60,000 bases of DNA from Phoronis australis (Eukaryota; Phoronida; Phoronidae), in NCBI GenBank assembly GCA_002633005.1, contig NMRA01000103.1:467612-527611 (forward strand), in the 5' to 3' direction. The translations under genes and the position numbers were made by a program. Below the pieces are notes generated by a model. That model saw only the letters and a program-made list of their open reading frames with translations, was not told where the DNA came from and did not search any database. Below are positions 57,087 through 60,000 of this stretch, piece by piece (position 1 is the stretch's first letter; the number at the start of each line of letters is the position of its first letter).

Positions 57087-57212
57087 ACTGTTCGGAACGA
57101 CAGGCTACTGTTCTGCCTGCTCCAAGTCAATACCCGCCTTTGAAATGGTGATGAGAGCGAAAGGGAACGTTTACCATTTGGAGTGCTTCGCATGTCAACA
57201 GTGCAATCACAG
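57087..57212 (+). CDS. Lmo: Lmo exon: first half of second LIM domain
   Basis: This is a 126 bp internal exon between an acceptor (gttacag, ending 57086) and a donor (AG|GTGCGT, GT at 57213). Both ends are phase 2, so it joins the 53084-53312 exon in frame across an Arg codon. It encodes [20 protein letters not shown] and then a segment ending [13 protein letters not shown]. Numbered from the ATG at 53089, the LIM2 ligands visible are C83, C86, H105, C108, C111 and C114; the last two must lie in the next exon. The end CFACQQCNH is very close to insect Beadex as I recall it, which supports a Beadex/LMO1/3 orthologue. I found no frame matching the expected continuation (Phe-Cys-Val-Gly-Asp) between 57213 and 60000, so the terminal exon is presumably outside the window. 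A LINE fragment ends just upstream of the acceptor. Confidence 0.95.
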
Positions 57213-57566
57213 GTGCGTTGTCTAAGGGCGGGGGTAACAGTGGTAAGACTCACTTAGGGATTGTCCACCATCATCGACGATTGCAAAGGATTGTGATTGT
57301 ATGCTAGTAGGTGGGGTTCGTAGCTTGCAAACTTTTTTCAAATTCTATGAATATATGTCTGAAGGGGAGAAAATCAATGTTATTGGAATTATTCTCCACG
57401 AGTGGGAGTGGACGTAAGTTTTGCAATCAATCTGCGTACCCTGTGACCTGCGACAGAATTTTGGAGTGCCTGTTTACTCGTGGGTTTACATGTGTTGTTG
57501 CAAAGCAGTCAAAAGTCTGAACCATTAAATTGTATTTGCAGAAAAATTTAAACCCCAGATTATTAC

Positions 57567-57902
57567 ATGTTGACCAGTCTACCCGAGTCAGTACGTAATT
57601 TACAAAATGATAATCTTAAACCAGATGGAGGCTGTGGTCTAAGTTCATTAAATGTATTTTTTCACGCTGCAAATTGTTGGCTAGCCCATTACATAAATAA
57701 AGTGGAAAAATGTTCTATCAGTCAGGCTAATACCTCAAATGGTGATGCATGGTCGACCACGGCAATTTTAGGGATGGCAAAATATCTGAGTTTGTGGCAC
57801 TTGCCATTTCCTTCTGTTTCAGTAGACATGGTTGACTTAATGCTGCACACAATGGGTAGAACAACTTGCCTTAAAGTGCTTAAAATCACGAATTTTATAT
57901 AA
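57567..57902 (+). other. Unidentified 111-codon frame in Lmo intron
   Basis: Starts MLTSLPESVRNLQNDNLKPD and continues with mixed, protein-like composition to a stop at 57900. I recognise no domain. It lies 354 bp after the last visible Lmo exon and is not flanked by clear splice sites. Most likely a chance frame or transposon debris. Confidence 0.15.
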
Positions 57903-58696
57903 AAACGCGTACGAACAAGCCCACCAGTCGATCAACTGTCAAATTAATAAAACACAAACACTATCTGATCTCAAGTTACTAGCCTTTATTGGTCGATACA
58001 TACTACGTAGAATTGGGAGGACCAATTGCAGCATTGGTCATCTTCCATTGTGTTTAGTGTGAAAAGTTGTTTGATATTGCTGTTAGCTTTCCCGTGGTTT
58101 ATAGTATAATAAAGAATGACGAGGCATTAGTGGTGGTTGTGACAGTTCAGTAGTTGACCGTGCTGTGGTTCTTCCCCCCCCCCTGTTGGTTTTGTTTGAA
58201 ATAATGACCATCCAAAATGTCAGTAGTTAGTTTTCCATTTGTGATCCCCCAGTTTAAGTATTGAGTAGTTTCACAGTGATAAAAAGTAACAACCCAGATT
58301 TTTCCGTCACGAAAGCTGAGCGCAAATGCAACAAAAACCTGTCATGATAGGGGAAACGGTATTTAATGTTTACTTATGGCATGTGCTGTACAAATTGCCG
58401 TCTAGGGGAGTGGCACTGTAAAATGTTAATGACCTGTGCGTCTGTTTGCTAAGGTAACAGAAGTTTGTTGGAAGTTGGGAAATCCTTTTGCGATTACTAT
58501 TTTATACCTTGGCGAGTTGTCGCTACAGCAACACATGCAGACTGGCATTTGAATCAATACTCAATCCCAGATCATTCGTCATACGCACAGAGGCCCACAT
58601 GCAGAATTTTTTGTTTCGTGATATTACAGGGTCTAGTGTTACTCTTCTGTGTGTGGACGAGTGCATAGGTCTATGTTACGTTCAGATGAGTGACAA

Positions 58697-58748
58697 AAAC
58701 GCTGGCAGTTTCACTGGCTAAAATACGAGTGAAAACACCAGCGTTTTA
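58697..58748. repeat. Short hairpin with AAAACGCTGG arms
   Basis: AAAACGCTGGCAGTTTCAC and GTGAAAACACCAGCGTTTT are near-complementary over 19 bases with a loop of about 13. A partial repeat of the right arm (GCGAAAACACCAGCATTTTA) occurs again at 59161-59180, so this is probably a dispersed element end rather than an RNA gene. Confidence 0.4.
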
Positions 58749-58820
58749 GCGTTACAGTAGGTTCGTTTCTTCACGGCCTGAATTGCTTTTAAGTGAAATT
58801 TGTTGTCAAAACCTGCCTCC

Positions 58821-58961
58821 CGTTCAGTAACGCTAGGACCTCGCTAAAAAGCAAGACTTCGCGAGATTATGTGAGATATTTCCGTGCATTTCAAATGAGA
58901 ACACGTGACTTTGACTGGATTTTAGCTAGGTCCTAGCGTAGGTCCTAGCGTCTACTGAACG
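58821..58961. mobile_element. 140 bp MITE/hairpin with GTTCAGTA..CGCTAGGACC arms
   Basis: GTTCAGTAACGCTAGGACC at 58822 is matched inverted by GGTCCTAGCGTCTACTGAAC ending at 58960, with a further TAGGTCCTAGCGTA repeat inside the right arm. No frame. It lies in the last visible Lmo intron. Confidence 0.5.
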
Positions 58962-60000
58962 CACGCCTGTTCTCTCTCTGATATAAATTGATTGACACGA
59001 TGATAAATAAAATTCTCTTACCCGTGTGCTTGAAGTGTGTGGTCCGCCTACAAAAGTGCAAGCGAAAATCCGCTCAGCGGTTTTGGAGTAACTCAAACTG
59101 CCATGTAAACAAACACTTGTAATTGTTCACATGACTGGAGATTTGTTAGCAAAAGTTCTAGCGAAAACACCAGCATTTTAGACAGTTTGTGAATGGGGTG
59201 TTCGGGGCTTGGAACTTTCCTTTTTTAAAAAGAGTTCCTCTTTTTTGGTTTCGATTTCCTCTCATTTGATTTCCATTTCCTCTTTTTTTCGTCACTTTTT
59301 ATCATTATTTGGCCTTTATTCATGCAAAAATGTTTACTTCAATTAAAATTACTACACAAAAAATATTTCTATCATGCAAGCCTATTTTTTGTATAATGAT
59401 ACATCATCTGGAAAATTTTCCTCTTTTTTGTCATTGGCCATTCCAAGCCCTGGGTATTGATGTTGCTCTTGGTCTGGCTCATGCTATATAGTCAGACTAA
59501 TGGAGTATTTTGAAACTTAGTCCTTGACTGTTGCATAGTCAAGTGCATTGTTCAGCAATCAGTTTGACGTGTGATAATACGAAGTCATTATTGCTGTCCA
59601 GCGTATCACTTTTATGCGTCGGGAGCTTGGTGATCCTGACTCGGTAGCTTCAGCTATATTTTCGCCAACCCTATTACGGATGAATTATGATATATGAGGT
59701 TTGGTTTGTAAATGTGGGTTCAGTGTTTAACATGGCCGGATGTGTATGATGGGTACACACCATCAATAAGTCAGACGAGTTATTATGCAGGATTCTCCCT
59801 GAGCAAAAAATCAAACATAGATGAGATATCTTCACCAGGTGGCGTCACAGCTTTCTACAGTAAAACTGCCAAACAACATGTCATGGAAATCACCATTTTG
59901 GGAATCTGCTCATGATAGAGACAATTTACGAGAACGGGAAGCAGGAGTATTCTATCAAAAGCAGAAATGGTCGCTTGGCATTGTGTCGGATGCCAGATAA

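Larger units (their letters stand above)
41627..57212 (+). other. Lmo: Lmo gene body within the window (3' end missing)
   Basis: Gene-level span from the proximal candidate start exon to the last exon seen. The introns are about 11.4 kb (41664-53083) and 3.8 kb (53313-57086). If the 7826-7953 exon is used, there is also a distal first intron of about 45 kb. All junctions are GT-AG and phase-consistent (1, then 2, then 2). The first large intron contains a CAT microsatellite, a degenerate satellite-like block, a minus-strand LINE fragment and inverted-repeat element copy B. The second contains a THAP-bearing element with 19 bp terminal inverted repeats and a LINE tail. The encoded protein up to 57212 is 116 residues from 53089, or 129 from the proximal exon. 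About 40 more residues are expected from the family's usual length. Confidence 0.8.
57213..60000. other. Intronic, no further Lmo exon found
   Basis: No frame encodes the expected end of LIM2. Apart from the hairpin elements at 58.7-59.0 kb, the sequence is noncoding with short frames only. Confidence 0.5.

Overview
This is an AT-rich animal nuclear genome window. Evidence for this is GT-AG introns of several kilobases, one recognisable metazoan developmental gene, a dense background of miniature inverted-repeat elements, two LINE C-terminal fragments, THAP-domain transposon remnants, and almost no open frame over 120 codons. The encoded LIM protein is closer to LMO1/LMO3 and insect Beadex than to LMO2 or LMO4. 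The repeat landscape, with several copies of a TAGGCCTA-type palindrome, fits a marine invertebrate such as a hemichordate, echinoderm, cephalochordate or mollusc. The species cannot be fixed from the sequence alone.

The one confident gene is a LIM-only (Lmo1/3, Beadex-type) transcriptional cofactor on the + strand. Exon 53084-53312 encodes the whole first LIM domain. Exon 57087-57212 encodes the first half of the second LIM domain. The terminal exon lies beyond 60000. Two short upstream exons are candidates for alternative first coding exons: 41627-41663, and the 3' end of 7826-7953. Both have an ATG and a good donor, and both end one base into a Gly codon, which is the phase the 53084 acceptor needs. 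If both are used, the gene has two promoters about 34 kb apart and fills most of the window. The non-repetitive blocks at 32640-33800 and 40700-41626 are candidate enhancer and promoter sequence.

The rest is mostly mobile DNA. Region 1-12.5 kb has scattered MITE fragments and the distal candidate exon. Region 12.5-20.9 kb holds a 1.8 kb TA-flanked element (copy A), a related element nested in an AT-rich repeat (17.1-18.3 kb) and a 180 bp MITE. Region 20.9-32 kb is repeat-rich, with a roughly 40 bp minisatellite and two members of a third MITE family. Region 35.0-36.3 kb is an inverted-repeat (foldback) element whose long arms both carry the start of a THAP-domain gene. Region 38-45 kb contains more MITEs, the proximal first exon, a CAT microsatellite, a degenerate satellite-like block and a minus-strand LINE fragment. 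Region 49.6-52.0 kb holds copy B of the copy A element in opposite orientation. Inside the Lmo introns lie a 1.4 kb THAP-containing element with perfect 19 bp terminal inverted repeats (54.0-55.5 kb) and a LINE 3' fragment ending about 45 bp before an Lmo exon.

No rRNA gene, intact tRNA, CRISPR array, LTR retrotransposon or intact transposase gene was seen.
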